6,623 nucleotides of DNA from Clostridia bacterium (GTDB lineage: Bacteria; Bacillota; Clostridia; Christensenellales; Borkfalkiaceae): assembly GCA_017504065.1 (NCBI GenBank), contig JAFVRU010000037.1:1-6623 (forward strand), given 5' to 3'. The notes beneath the pieces are model-generated. The model was not told the DNA's origin. It saw only the letters and a list, made by a program, of their open reading frames with translations, and ran no database searches. How positions within the stretch are numbered: position 1 is the stretch's first letter; each line of letters opens with the position of its first letter. Position numbers and translations under genes: made by a program. Below, one piece after another: positions 1 through 6,487 of this stretch.

Positions 1-588
1 GTATAACGGACGAAGATAGGGATCGACTTTCGTTTGCAAATCCCCGGGCAAAAAACCCAGCTTTTCCCCTGCTTCCACCGCGGGTCGAGTGAGTATAATC
101 TTCTCCACCTGCTTGCTTTTGAACGCCGAAACCGCCATGCAAACCGCGAGATACGTTTTCCCCGTACCCGCAGGACCGACGCCGAATACGACGGTGTTTT
201 GCTTGATCGCGTCTACGTACGCCTTTTGCCCGACCGTTTTACACTTGATCTTCTTACCGCGCGCCGTAATCGCCACTATGCCTTCTTCCAGCGTTTCGAT
301 TTCTTCCGCTCTGCCTTCTCGAGCGAGTTCGATACAGTACGCCAATCGTCCCGTATCCAGCGGTTCGCCGCTATCCGCAAGCTTTAATAACGCCGTCAAG
401 GCTTGTTTCCCGATCGCTACGTTCTCTTGCTTCCCTTCCAAGCGGATTTTTACTCCGTCCACGTACGCGACGAGCTCCAATTCCCGACCGAGAAAATTCA
501 AATTCTCGTCGAATGCGCCCAATACCCGCGCCAGCCTGTCCAAGGACTTCGCGTCCACCGTTTCTGTTGTCTTTTTTGCGTTTAACAA
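1..588 (-). CDS. phoH: PhoH-like ATPase (PhoL/YbeZ type), N-terminal 196 codons, cut by left window edge
   Basis: This is a cytoplasmic P-loop ATPase of the PhoH family. Relatives (YbeZ/PhoL) are linked to RNA metabolism and ribosome maturation alongside the endonuclease YbeY. Seen: translating the minus strand from 588 gives an open frame to the window edge. It has Walker A GPAGTGKT at residues 138-145, the family motif RPAVEAGE at 168-175 and then LGFLPGDLQTKVDPYLRPLY at 177-196. The first ~110 residues match the general layout of the N-terminal region of Bacillus/Clostridium PhoH. The C-terminal part, including Walker B, lies outside the window. Start choice: TTG at 588-586 is preceded by GGAG seven bases upstream. 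The only in-frame ATG lies beyond Walker A, so an ATG-only gene caller would miss or truncate the gene. The frame opens 15 bases after the yqfD stop, so it is probably co-transcribed with yqfC-yqfD. In relatives the next genes are often pgpH and ybeY, not visible here. Identity is very secure; the exact start is likely but unproven. Confidence 0.95.
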   Translation of the reverse strand, partial: MLNAKKTTETVDAKSLDRLARVLGAFDENLNFLGRELELVAYVDGVKIRLEGKQENVAIGKQALTALLKLADSGEPLDTGRLAYCIELAREGRAEEIETLEEGIVAITARGKKIKCKTVGQKAYVDAIKQNTVVFGVGPAGTGKTYLAVCMAVSAFKSKQVEKIILTRPAVEAGEKLGFLPGDLQTKVDPYLRPLY

Positions 589-603
589 TCTTTTTCTCCG
601 TTT

Positions 604-1527
604 TTAAACGTTGAACGTTTCTATCGCGGTATACTCGATTTTCACGTGAAACAACGTTCCGTTTTCTGTAATCTCTTTTCGCTGAATTTCGTCCGAGTCG
701 GACAGCGCTAACAGCAAATACGCTTTGGCAAACGCTTCGTCCGTAGTCGCCGCTTCCACGTCGGCTTCATACACGCATGCGATACGCGCCCGCGCGATAG
801 GCTGCACCTGTACCCGTTCTTCCTGCGTCGGGGGGATAAACCACCCGCCGACAAGCGTTTCCCCTGCCCGCACGGGATCGCCCGCGTTTTTTAGCGCCGT
901 ACCCCGAAGCGCGGTAATGGACAAAACCGTGCCCGTATGCTTCGCCGTCATATCCCCGCTGACAAACTCCGTTTCGGTAAACGGCGCAGTGCGGATCTCC
1001 ACGACCACGCGCAAGCCCGATTTCCGAACGGAGCAATACTCCACGCCGTCCAAAGCAAGGATTTGCGAGCAAATCCAATCCACTCGCTCCTTTTTATAGG
1101 GCTTAAACGCCTGAATTCCGCACTGTTCAAGTAGCGCAAGCGCTTCTCGGCGGTAAGTTGGTTCGCCCGTGAATTCCACGCCGAACACCAGCCCGTCCGC
1201 ATAGCCCGTCATGCCCAAAAAGAGCAGTCCGCCAAGCAACAACCCCACGCGGCGGCGAAGCGCCGCAATCGGCTTGCCGAGCCCGACGTCCCCGAGTTTT
1301 TTCGCGACGTACGGAGTATACTCGGATATATTATAGCATACGTTGGGATAAATTGCAAAAACTTTTTCGCTATCTTTTTTCTTTACGTGGAAAACAATGC
1401 GGTCTTTCGCCGTCTTTTTCACGTTATACACGGCGATCCCCGCCCGTTTCAAACGCAACAACGCCCGTTCCGGCATAATCCCTTCCACGCAGATCTTTTC
1501 GCGGAAATTACCGAAAAATTTACTCAT
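604..1527 (-). CDS. yqfD: Sporulation protein YqfD, short form
   Basis: YqfD is a membrane-anchored sporulation protein, expressed under sigma-E in the mother cell of Bacillus; its biochemical role is poorly defined. Seen in the 307 residues: a basic N-terminal domain (about 1-92) ending in Arg-rich RRRVG; one hydrophobic segment (about 94-116); then a soluble region with an alternating strand/helix pattern. This contains GVEFTGEPTYRREALALLEQ at 116-135, KKERVDW at 145-151 and the family-like turn GDPVRAGETLVGG at 216-228. It ends in a helix-strand tail, about 264-307. The order and the position downstream of yqfC support the assignment. Odd point: family members I recall are about 390-400 residues, so this copy is about 80 shorter. 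The missing part appears to lie between the GDPVRAGETLVGG region and the C-terminal helix, which follows soon after. The start ATG overlaps the yqfC stop (ATGA), indicating translational coupling; its own Shine-Dalgarno (GGGGAG, about 13 bases upstream) is poorly spaced. Identification rests on pattern and context, not on an alignment. Confidence 0.88.
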   Translation of the reverse strand: MSKFFGNFREKICVEGIMPERALLRLKRAGIAVYNVKKTAKDRIVFHVKKKDSEKVFAIYPNVCYNISEYTPYVAKKLGDVGLGKPIAALRRRVGLLLGGLLFLGMTGYADGLVFGVEFTGEPTYRREALALLEQCGIQAFKPYKKERVDWICSQILALDGVEYCSVRKSGLRVVVEIRTAPFTETEFVSGDMTAKHTGTVLSITALRGTALKNAGDPVRAGETLVGGWFIPPTQEERVQVQPIARARIACVYEADVEAATTDEAFAKAYLLLALSDSDEIQRKEITENGTLFHVKIEYTAIETFNV

Positions 1528-1808
1528 TTTTCTTGGTTTTCTCCCCGCAAAAGCCCGTTATCCAAAAGCTTCCAACTGACGATCTTGCCCGCAATATGCA
1601 AATCCCCGTCGTAGTATTTTTTAATGGAGAGTTCCAACCCTTCGACTTCCACCGTTGCACGGGGAAAGCACACGACGATCCGTTCGGACGAAAAATCCCC
1701 GACGGCTTTTACGCCTTCGAAATACCCGCCGCCGTTGGGCACAACCGTACACCGCGCAAACGCCGCGCCGTCCGCATTTTTAAAGATTTCTTCGTAAAAC
1801 CGCATCAT
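1524..1808 (-). CDS. yqfC: YabP/YqfC family sporulation protein
   Basis: This is a small protein of the YabP/YqfC family, which is expressed during sporulation and usually encoded directly before yqfD. Seen: 94 residues, close to the usual family size. It is rich in beta-strand-like segments, with the family-like stretches GYFEGVKAVGDFSSERIVV (28-46), ATVEVEGLELSIKKY (51-65) and DLHIAGKIVSWKLLD (69-83). The middle of these corresponds to the conserved 'I.G..L.I' core and the last to the 'L.I.G.I..' core of the domain. No signal peptide or membrane segment is visible. The stop overlaps the yqfD start by four bases. Two adjacent ATGs (1808 and 1805) are possible starts. I give the outer one, but the G6 Shine-Dalgarno run at 1811-1816 is only 2 bases from it and 5 bases from the inner one, so the inner ATG is the better translational start. 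A sigma-E-like promoter lies just upstream. Identity is inferred from domain pattern plus gene order. Confidence 0.85.
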   Translation of the reverse strand: MMRFYEEIFKNADGAAFARCTVVPNGGGYFEGVKAVGDFSSERIVVCFPRATVEVEGLELSIKKYYDGDLHIAGKIVSWKLLDNGLLRGENQEK

Positions 1809-1810
1809 TT

Positions 1811-1816
1811 CCCCCC
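1811..1816 (-). promoter_or_regulatory. G-run ribosome binding site of yqfC
   Basis: The minus strand reads GGGGGG, then AA, then ATGATG. The run can pair with the anti-Shine-Dalgarno CCUCC core using one G-U pair. Spacing is 2 bases to the ATG at 1808 and 5 bases to the ATG at 1805, so it favours the second codon as the real start. Confidence 0.6.
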
Positions 1817-1823
1817 GTTTGCT

Positions 1824-1852
1824 AGTATATGACGAAAGGAAAAGACTTATGA
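1824..1852 (-). promoter_or_regulatory. Sigma-E-like sporulation promoter upstream of yqfC
   Basis: On the minus strand, TCATAAG (1852-1846) is followed after 14 bases by CATATACT (1831-1824). The mother-cell sigma-E consensus as I recall it from Bacillus is about KMATATT, 13-15 bases, CATACAMT. The -10 element matches at 7 of 8 positions and the -35 at 5 of 7, with ideal spacing. The predicted start point would be near 1817, giving a leader of about 10 bases that begins at the ribosome binding site. Known biology fits, since yqfC-yqfD belongs to the sigma-E regulon in Bacillus. A sigma-A reading of the same TATACT lacks a good -35 at 17 bases. This is inferred from a motif match only. Confidence 0.5.
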
Positions 1853-1890
1853 CTTACTATGCGCGCGCTTTTGCCGTTCCTTAGCTCGGT

Positions 1891-3633
1891 TTAAGCAAAC
1901 TGCCCGTTATATAGCTCCGCATACGCGCCCTGTTTTTTCAGGAGTTCTTGATGCGTGCCCTGTTCGATGACCCGCCCCGCCTGCATGACCAAAATGCAGT
2001 CCGCGTGGACGATCGTGGACAATCTGTGCGCTACGACAAACGACGTTCTGCCGTCCATGAGTTTGTTGAACGCGTCGCTGATTTTCAGCTCCGTCCGCGT
2101 ATCGATAGAAGAAGTCGCTTCGTCCAAAATCAGCATCGGCGGCTGCGTGAGCATAATCCGCGCGATACAGAGTAGCTGTTTTTGTCCTTCGGACAACTCC
2201 CCGCCCGAAAGCACGGTATCGTAGCCGTTCGCCAAACGTTTGATGAACCCGTGCGCGTGCGCTGCTTTCGCCGCCGCGTACATTTCTTCGTCCGTAGCGG
2301 ACGGTCTGCCGAGTTTTAAATTCTCCCGAACCGTACCCTTTTTCAGCCACGTTTCCTGCAATACCATACCGTAATTTTCCCGCAAGGATCTCCGCGTAAC
2401 GTCCCGCACGTCCCGTCCTTCGACGAATACCCCGCCGCCGTCTACGTCGTAAAACCGCATCAAAAGATTGATGAGCGTCGTTTTTCCCGAACCCGTTCTC
2501 CCGACGATCGCGATCCGTTTTCCCCGCTCCACGTCGAGCGTTAAACCTTCGATTAGCGGTTTTTGCTTGTCGTAGGAAAACGCTACGTCTTTGAGTTCCA
2601 CGTTCCCTTTCGCGACCCCAAGCCGCTCGGCTTCCGCGTCCGAAACTTCTTCGGGTTCGTCCAACAGTTCGAAAATCCGCGCCGCGCAGGTGAACGCGCT
2701 CTTGAGTTCGGTTACAACGCCCGAAATTTCGTTAAAGGGTTTAGTATACTGATTGGCGTACGACAAAAATTTGGTCAAGCCGCCGACGGTGAACGCGCCG
2801 CTTGCGACGTCGAGCGCACCGATCAACGCGACTAACGCGTACACGAGATTGTTGACGAACCGCGTAGACGGGTTGGTGAGCGAAGAATAGAACGTAGCCT
2901 GAAAGGAAGCTTTTTCCAATCGCGCGTTGATTTCGTCGAATTTCGCTTCGTTTTCCTGTTCGTGCGCGAACGCTTTCGTCGTTTTCAAGCCCGAAATCGC
3001 TTCTTCGACAAAGGCGGTTTGTTCGCCGCGCGTTTGCGTTTGCTGTTGAAAGAATTTATGCGTATGCGTCGCGACGAATTTGGCTACGAACAGCGAAGCG
3101 GGCGTTACGAATACGACGATGAGCCCGATTTTGACGTTGGTTACAAGCATAAAAACGATCGTACCCAAAATGGTCATCAAGCCCGTAAAGAACTGTGTAA
3201 AGCCCATCAAAAGCCCGTCCGAGAACTGATCGGCGTCGGCTACGATACGGCTGACCGTATCCCCGTAAGGGTGGGTATCGACGTATTGCAACGGCAACGA
3301 GCCGAGTTTCGCAAACGCGTCCTTGCGGATATCCCGCACGACGTTGCAGGAAATACGGTTATTGCAAAGGCTGGTTAGCCATTGCGCCAAAGCCGCGATC
3401 CCCACCGCGATCCCCGTTTTTAAGAAAATCTGTCGGAGTTCTTTCCAAGCGATCCCCGATTGTGTAATACAATCGATCGCGTCCCCGAAAAATACGGGTA
3501 CGAACAAGGAAGCCGCCACCGTTACTACAGCAAACAGTAACGAGCCCGCAAGCGAGATCGGATACCGACCGACGTAGTGTAAAATCCGACGGAACGTTCC
3601 GTGGTTTTGGGGAGAGTTCGAAACGTTCTTCAT
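1891..3633 (-). CDS. ABC exporter half-transporter, catalytically canonical subunit (membrane domain plus ATPase)
   Basis: This is a half-size type IV ABC exporter that should pair with the product of the gene just upstream to move a drug-like, lipid or peptide substrate out across the cytoplasmic membrane. Seen in 580 residues: a membrane domain with about six hydrophobic segments in residues 26-330, then a nucleotide-binding domain from about 343. That domain has A-loop Y354, Walker A GRTGSGKT (378-385), Q-loop Q426, signature LSEGQKQLL (480-488), Walker B LILDE with catalytic E505, D-loop SSID (508-511) and switch H536 in VAHRLST. Catalytic residues are intact; only the signature departs from LSGGQ (Gly to Glu), as is common in the active partner of heterodimeric exporters (BmrD, LmrD, TM288 type). 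The length is usual. The start ATG overlaps the upstream stop by ATGA and has a GGGGG Shine-Dalgarno eight bases before it. The substrate cannot be read from sequence. No clear terminator follows the stop. Confidence 0.96.
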   Translation of the reverse strand: MKNVSNSPQNHGTFRRILHYVGRYPISLAGSLLFAVVTVAASLFVPVFFGDAIDCITQSGIAWKELRQIFLKTGIAVGIAALAQWLTSLCNNRISCNVVRDIRKDAFAKLGSLPLQYVDTHPYGDTVSRIVADADQFSDGLLMGFTQFFTGLMTILGTIVFMLVTNVKIGLIVVFVTPASLFVAKFVATHTHKFFQQQTQTRGEQTAFVEEAISGLKTTKAFAHEQENEAKFDEINARLEKASFQATFYSSLTNPSTRFVNNLVYALVALIGALDVASGAFTVGGLTKFLSYANQYTKPFNEISGVVTELKSAFTCAARIFELLDEPEEVSDAEAERLGVAKGNVELKDVAFSYDKQKPLIEGLTLDVERGKRIAIVGRTGSGKTTLINLLMRFYDVDGGGVFVEGRDVRDVTRRSLRENYGMVLQETWLKKGTVRENLKLGRPSATDEEMYAAAKAAHAHGFIKRLANGYDTVLSGGELSEGQKQLLCIARIMLTQPPMLILDEATSSIDTRTELKISDAFNKLMDGRTSFVVAHRLSTIVHADCILVMQAGRVIEQGTHQELLKKQGAYAELYNGQFA

Positions 3634-5402
3634 ACCCGTTCCCCCTTTCCCGCGTCGTATTGCGAATCGTAAATTTCCCGATACACTTCGCAGGTTTTCA
3701 ACAGCGTTTCGTGATCCCCTTGTCCGACGGCTTTTCCGTCGTCGAGCACGATAATCCGATCTGCGTTCCGCACCGACGAAGCGCGTTGCGAAACGATAAA
3801 CACCGTCATCGGCAATTTCCCGATTTCTTTCCGAAGCGCCGCGTCCGTCGCATAATCAAGCGCGGACGACGAGTCGTCTAAAATCAAAATTTCAGGCTCG
3901 CGAACAATAGCGCGCGCGATGGTAAGCCGTTGTTTTTGTCCGCCCGAGAAGTTTTTCCCGCCCTGTTCGACAGGCGCGTCCAAACCGCCTTTCTCGCGCA
4001 CGAATTCTTCCGCTTGCGCAATCCGCAACGCCGCGTACAGTTCTTCGTCCGTCGCGTCCGCCTTGCCCCAAAGCAGGTTCTCGCGGATCGTGCCTTTAAA
4101 GAGCGCCGCCTTTTGCGGTACTACCCCGATCCGTTCCCGTAAAAACGCCTGCGCGCCGTACTCCCGCACGTCCTTTCCGTTGACGGATATTCGACCTGCG
4201 CTGACGTCGTAAAAATGCGGCAACAGGTTGACGAGCGTGGTTTTCCCCGAGCCCGTGCCCCCGATAATCCCCACCGTTTCGCCTTTGGAAACGGTAAAGG
4301 AAATTCCGCTCAACGCTTCTTCCGCTCCGTCGTTATACCGCGCGGACACCTGATCGTATACGATAAACGGCTCGTTCTCAATCGCTTTCGCGCCGTCGTC
4401 CGCAGCCGTTTCCGCGCCGCCACGAAGCTCCAAGGACGGTTGCAGTTGCAAAACGGCTTCGATCCGACTTCCGCAAGCCGCGGCTTTGGTTACCGTTACA
4501 ATCAAATTCGCCAATTTGATAAGTTCGATCAAGATTTGCCCCATCAGGTTGTAGAGCGCGATAACTTCCCCTTGCGTAAGCGCGCCGCTTTCCACCCGTA
4601 TCGCCCCCGCGTACAGCAGCCAAATGATCGCCAAATTGACGAGCGCGAACGTGAGCGGATTGGTGATCGCCGCGATCCCGCCGACGAATTTACGGCTTTT
4701 GTTCAGGGTTTCGTTACGTTCATTGAAAATTTCGCGTTCGCTGTTTTCCCGACAAAAGGCGCGGAGTACTCTCGCCCCCGTCAAGTTCTCGCGAGTGGAG
4801 AGCAACACGTCGTCCAGCTTCTCCTGCGATTTTTTATACAGCGGCATACACAAAAACATCACGGCGTATACTACCGCCGCAAGCGCTACGATCGCCGCCG
4901 CGAAAATCCCGAACGAGCCGCTATCGATGACGAGCGCGCAAATCATCGCGCCGAACACGATAAACGGCGAGCGCAGGAACAGCCGCAAAAACAGGTTGAT
5001 CCCCGTTTGCAGCTTGTCTACGTCGCTCGTCATGCGGGTCAGCATGGTCGCTTCCCCGAGCCGATCGAAGTCCTTATAACTCAACGACTGTATTTTACGA
5101 AACAGATCCTTTCGCACCCCCGCCGACACCCCCGTCGCCGTCCGCGCCGAGAAATACTGCGCCGTAACGGAGAATACGAGCCCGACTAGCCCGAACCCGC
5201 CAAGCAACGCGCACATACCGTAAATATACGGTTTGTCCGCGAACGGGTATTTGCCGTCGATCTGCGCGCCGAGCCCTTTATCGACGATGAGCGCCACGAC
5301 GAACGGCACGAGCAGTTCAAACGTCGCTTCCAACAATTTGAACAGCGGGCCTAACAGCGCGCGCCCTTTATACGGTTTGAAATACGTCAAAATCTGTTTC
5401 AT
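3630..5402 (-). CDS. ABC exporter half-transporter, subunit with degenerate ATP site
   Basis: This is the first gene of a two-gene exporter unit and forms the partner half of a membrane heterodimer. Seen in 590 residues: the N terminus MKQILTYFKPYKGRALLGPL is typical of this exporter branch. Hydrophobic segments lie at about 18-40, 58-82, 140-160, 165-187, 245-268 and 280-305. The nucleotide-binding domain starts near 346 with A-loop Y356, Walker A GGTGSGKT (381-388), Q-loop Q430, canonical signature FSGGQKQR (485-492) and Walker B LILDDSSSALD (506-516). In Walker B the catalytic Glu is Asp (D510), and the switch His is Gln (Q539, in IVSQRASSV). Both substitutions are known in the degenerate subunit of heterodimeric exporters (BmrC, LmrC and TM287 type), so its own Walker site should bind ATP but hydrolyse poorly, while its intact signature completes the active site of its partner. 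The start at 5402 matches the family N terminus, yet no Shine-Dalgarno can fit because the promoter -10 element lies nine bases upstream. Specificity is unknown; multidrug export is the usual guess, not a conclusion. Confidence 0.96.
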   Translation of the reverse strand: MKQILTYFKPYKGRALLGPLFKLLEATFELLVPFVVALIVDKGLGAQIDGKYPFADKPYIYGMCALLGGFGLVGLVFSVTAQYFSARTATGVSAGVRKDLFRKIQSLSYKDFDRLGEATMLTRMTSDVDKLQTGINLFLRLFLRSPFIVFGAMICALVIDSGSFGIFAAAIVALAAVVYAVMFLCMPLYKKSQEKLDDVLLSTRENLTGARVLRAFCRENSEREIFNERNETLNKSRKFVGGIAAITNPLTFALVNLAIIWLLYAGAIRVESGALTQGEVIALYNLMGQILIELIKLANLIVTVTKAAACGSRIEAVLQLQPSLELRGGAETAADDGAKAIENEPFIVYDQVSARYNDGAEEALSGISFTVSKGETVGIIGGTGSGKTTLVNLLPHFYDVSAGRISVNGKDVREYGAQAFLRERIGVVPQKAALFKGTIRENLLWGKADATDEELYAALRIAQAEEFVREKGGLDAPVEQGGKNFSGGQKQRLTIARAIVREPEILILDDSSSALDYATDAALRKEIGKLPMTVFIVSQRASSVRNADRIIVLDDGKAVGQGDHETLLKTCEVYREIYDSQYDAGKGERV

Positions 5403-5411
5403 ACGGTTTTC

Positions 5412-5440
5412 ATTATACCACGAAAACGCGACGAATGCAA
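5412..5440 (-). promoter_or_regulatory. Sigma-A promoter with extended -10 for the ABC exporter genes
   Basis: On the minus strand, TTGCAT (5440-5435), a 17-base spacer and TATAAT (5417-5412) form a vegetative promoter. The spacer ends in TGG, so the -10 is extended (TGnTATAAT). The -10 is a perfect consensus; the -35 matches TTGACA in its first three bases only. Only nine bases separate the -10 from the ATG at 5402, so transcription should start about 2-6 bases before the start codon and the mRNA would be leaderless or nearly so. Confidence 0.75.
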
Positions 5441-5454
5441 GAATTTTTCCGTTC

Positions 5455-5478
5455 TTTATAGTATTTGAATACTATAAA
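5455..5478. promoter_or_regulatory. Perfect 24-bp AT-rich palindrome, candidate operator of the ABC exporter promoter
   Basis: The arms TTTATAGTATT (5455-5465) and AATACTATAAA (5468-5478) are exact reverse complements separated by TG. The site ends 14 bases upstream of the -35 element, with its centre roughly 60 bases before the expected transcription start. A dimeric regulator of the MarR, GntR or PadR kind, common beside exporter genes, could bind here, and the position suits an activator as well as a repressor. No regulator gene lies in the window, and the protein family is not identifiable from the palindrome. It lacks a following T tract on the minus strand, so it is not a terminator. 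Confidence 0.5.
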
Positions 5479-5482
5479 ACGC

Positions 5483-5521
5483 AAAAAAACGCGGGAAGAA
5501 ACGTGTTCTTCCCGCGTTTTT
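5483..5521. terminator. Rho-independent terminator, probably bidirectional
   Basis: The arms AAAAACGCGGGAAGAA (5485-5500) and TTCTTCCCGCGTTTTT (5506-5521) pair perfectly over 16 bp around a 5-base loop. Read on the minus strand, the hairpin begins 15 bases after the stop of the membrane-protein gene and ends in seven T residues. Read on the plus strand it ends in five T residues, though no plus-strand gene ends here. It separates the upstream unit from the ABC exporter unit. Confidence 0.92.
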
Positions 5522-5536
5522 GATAGGTTTTGTCGA

Positions 5537-6487
5537 TTATGCTTCCGCTTCGTCTTCCGCTACGGTGATCAGTAAAGCCTGATACAATTCCTTTTTATCG
5601 CGAATATACAGCAAGCGTTCCCCGTCTTCCGTGGACGCCACTTTTTCGTTTGCCCGATACATACGACAAGCGTTGACGAATTTGTTGGTAAAGACCGCAA
5701 ACACGATGAACAGCACCACTGTTACCCCCGCAAGCGCGATCGTCGGAACGATATAATCCGAATCGGGAGTCGTGAAATTCTTTAACCCGAAAAAGACCGT
5801 CAAAATCAGCGCGACGAGCATGGGTACGGTCGCAACCGCAAACGCGATCGCCGCTTTTTTCAACCGAGCGCGCAAATACCCGCGCCGAAGCTGTATTTTC
5901 CCTTCCACTTCTTCCGCGAGCGGCGCTTCTTCGGCTTCCAACTCTTTCGCGCGCTTTTCGAATACCGCGCGGTAGTCCCGCTTCACAATCTCCGCCGCTT
6001 CATAGCCCAAGTCGAATTCCAAGCTCTCAATCCCCGCTTCGACGTACTCGTCGATCAACACGTCGGGCTGAGTGAAATCCGCCGTCTTTGCTCGCCAATA
6101 GCCCACAGACGCTTCCGTCGCTTCTTCGTCCAGCGACAGCGCCTTTTCGTATTTCAGCTCCGAAGCATGGAAACTGCCCGATTGCAACAATTCTTCCCCT
6201 TCCTTGCAGAGCTGTTCGTAGTCCGCTTTTCTTTGCGCGAGTTCCGCTTCTTTCTTTTGACGGAGCGCGAGCGCTTCTTCGGGGGATAACCCTACCAAGT
6301 CTTCGTCGTCTTCGTCCGTTTCCAATACGGGGAACTCAAACGCGATTTCGTCCGTAGCCGTTTCCGCTGCTTCCGATTCTTCCGTTTCAGGTTCGGCAAG
6401 CTCGTCCGTAGCGTCTACGTAGCCGTCTTTCGTCTTTTTCAAGCGAATACCCCTACCGTATTCGTCGTCGATAATACGTTCTTCCAT
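5537..6487 (-). CDS. Unidentified acidic membrane protein with one TPR-like repeat and two C-terminal membrane segments
   Basis: I do not recognise this protein family. From the chosen start it has 316 residues. Seen: a mixed N terminus with a charged RGIRLKKTKDGY patch (12-23); a low-complexity, very acidic and probably disordered stretch (about 24-65); a coiled-coil-prone region (70-100); and a helical pair at about 86-133 with a TPR-like look (KEGEELLQSGSFHASELKYE, then KALSLDEEATEA). A further helical region (140-205) follows, including a coiled-coil-like segment at 172-196. Two hydrophobic segments lie at 210-234 and 245-269, with a short charged C-terminal tail. There is no signal peptide, so both termini are probably cytoplasmic, with the TPR-like part available for protein contacts. 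Start choice: the ATG at 6487 follows GGAAGGAG with 3-5 base spacing. A TTG at 6523 would extend the frame by 12 residues but overlaps the upstream gene's end and lacks a ribosome binding site. It sits 25 bases after the upstream stop, suggesting an operon, and is followed by a strong terminator. Confidence 0.85.
   Translation of the reverse strand: MEERIIDDEYGRGIRLKKTKDGYVDATDELAEPETEESEAAETATDEIAFEFPVLETDEDDEDLVGLSPEEALALRQKKEAELAQRKADYEQLCKEGEELLQSGSFHASELKYEKALSLDEEATEASVGYWRAKTADFTQPDVLIDEYVEAGIESLEFDLGYEAAEIVKRDYRAVFEKRAKELEAEEAPLAEEVEGKIQLRRGYLRARLKKAAIAFAVATVPMLVALILTVFFGLKNFTTPDSDYIVPTIALAGVTVVLFIVFAVFTNKFVNACRMYRANEKVASTEDGERLLYIRDKKELYQALLITVAEDEAEA

Noticed and set aside
89..607. 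Plus-strand open frame of 172 codons at the left edge
   Set aside because: It is the antisense shadow of phoH; its VFPVPAGPTPN segment is the complement of the Walker A coding region.
606..620. Palindrome AAACGTT-G-AACGTTT at the end of yqfD
   Set aside because: It encodes the last residues of YqfD, has no T tract after it on the minus strand, and is too short to stand out as a regulatory site.
1832..1890. Possible terminator after the exporter genes
   Set aside because: Only a weak CCG/CGG pairing and a GCGCGCGC run are present, without a T tract; read-through into yqfC cannot be excluded.
4215..5189. Long plus-strand open frame of 324 codons opposite the first exporter gene
   Set aside because: It lies wholly antisense to a clear ABC exporter, is rich in Arg and Gln as expected from the complement of this codon usage, shows no domain, and has no supporting ribosome binding site or promoter that I could see.
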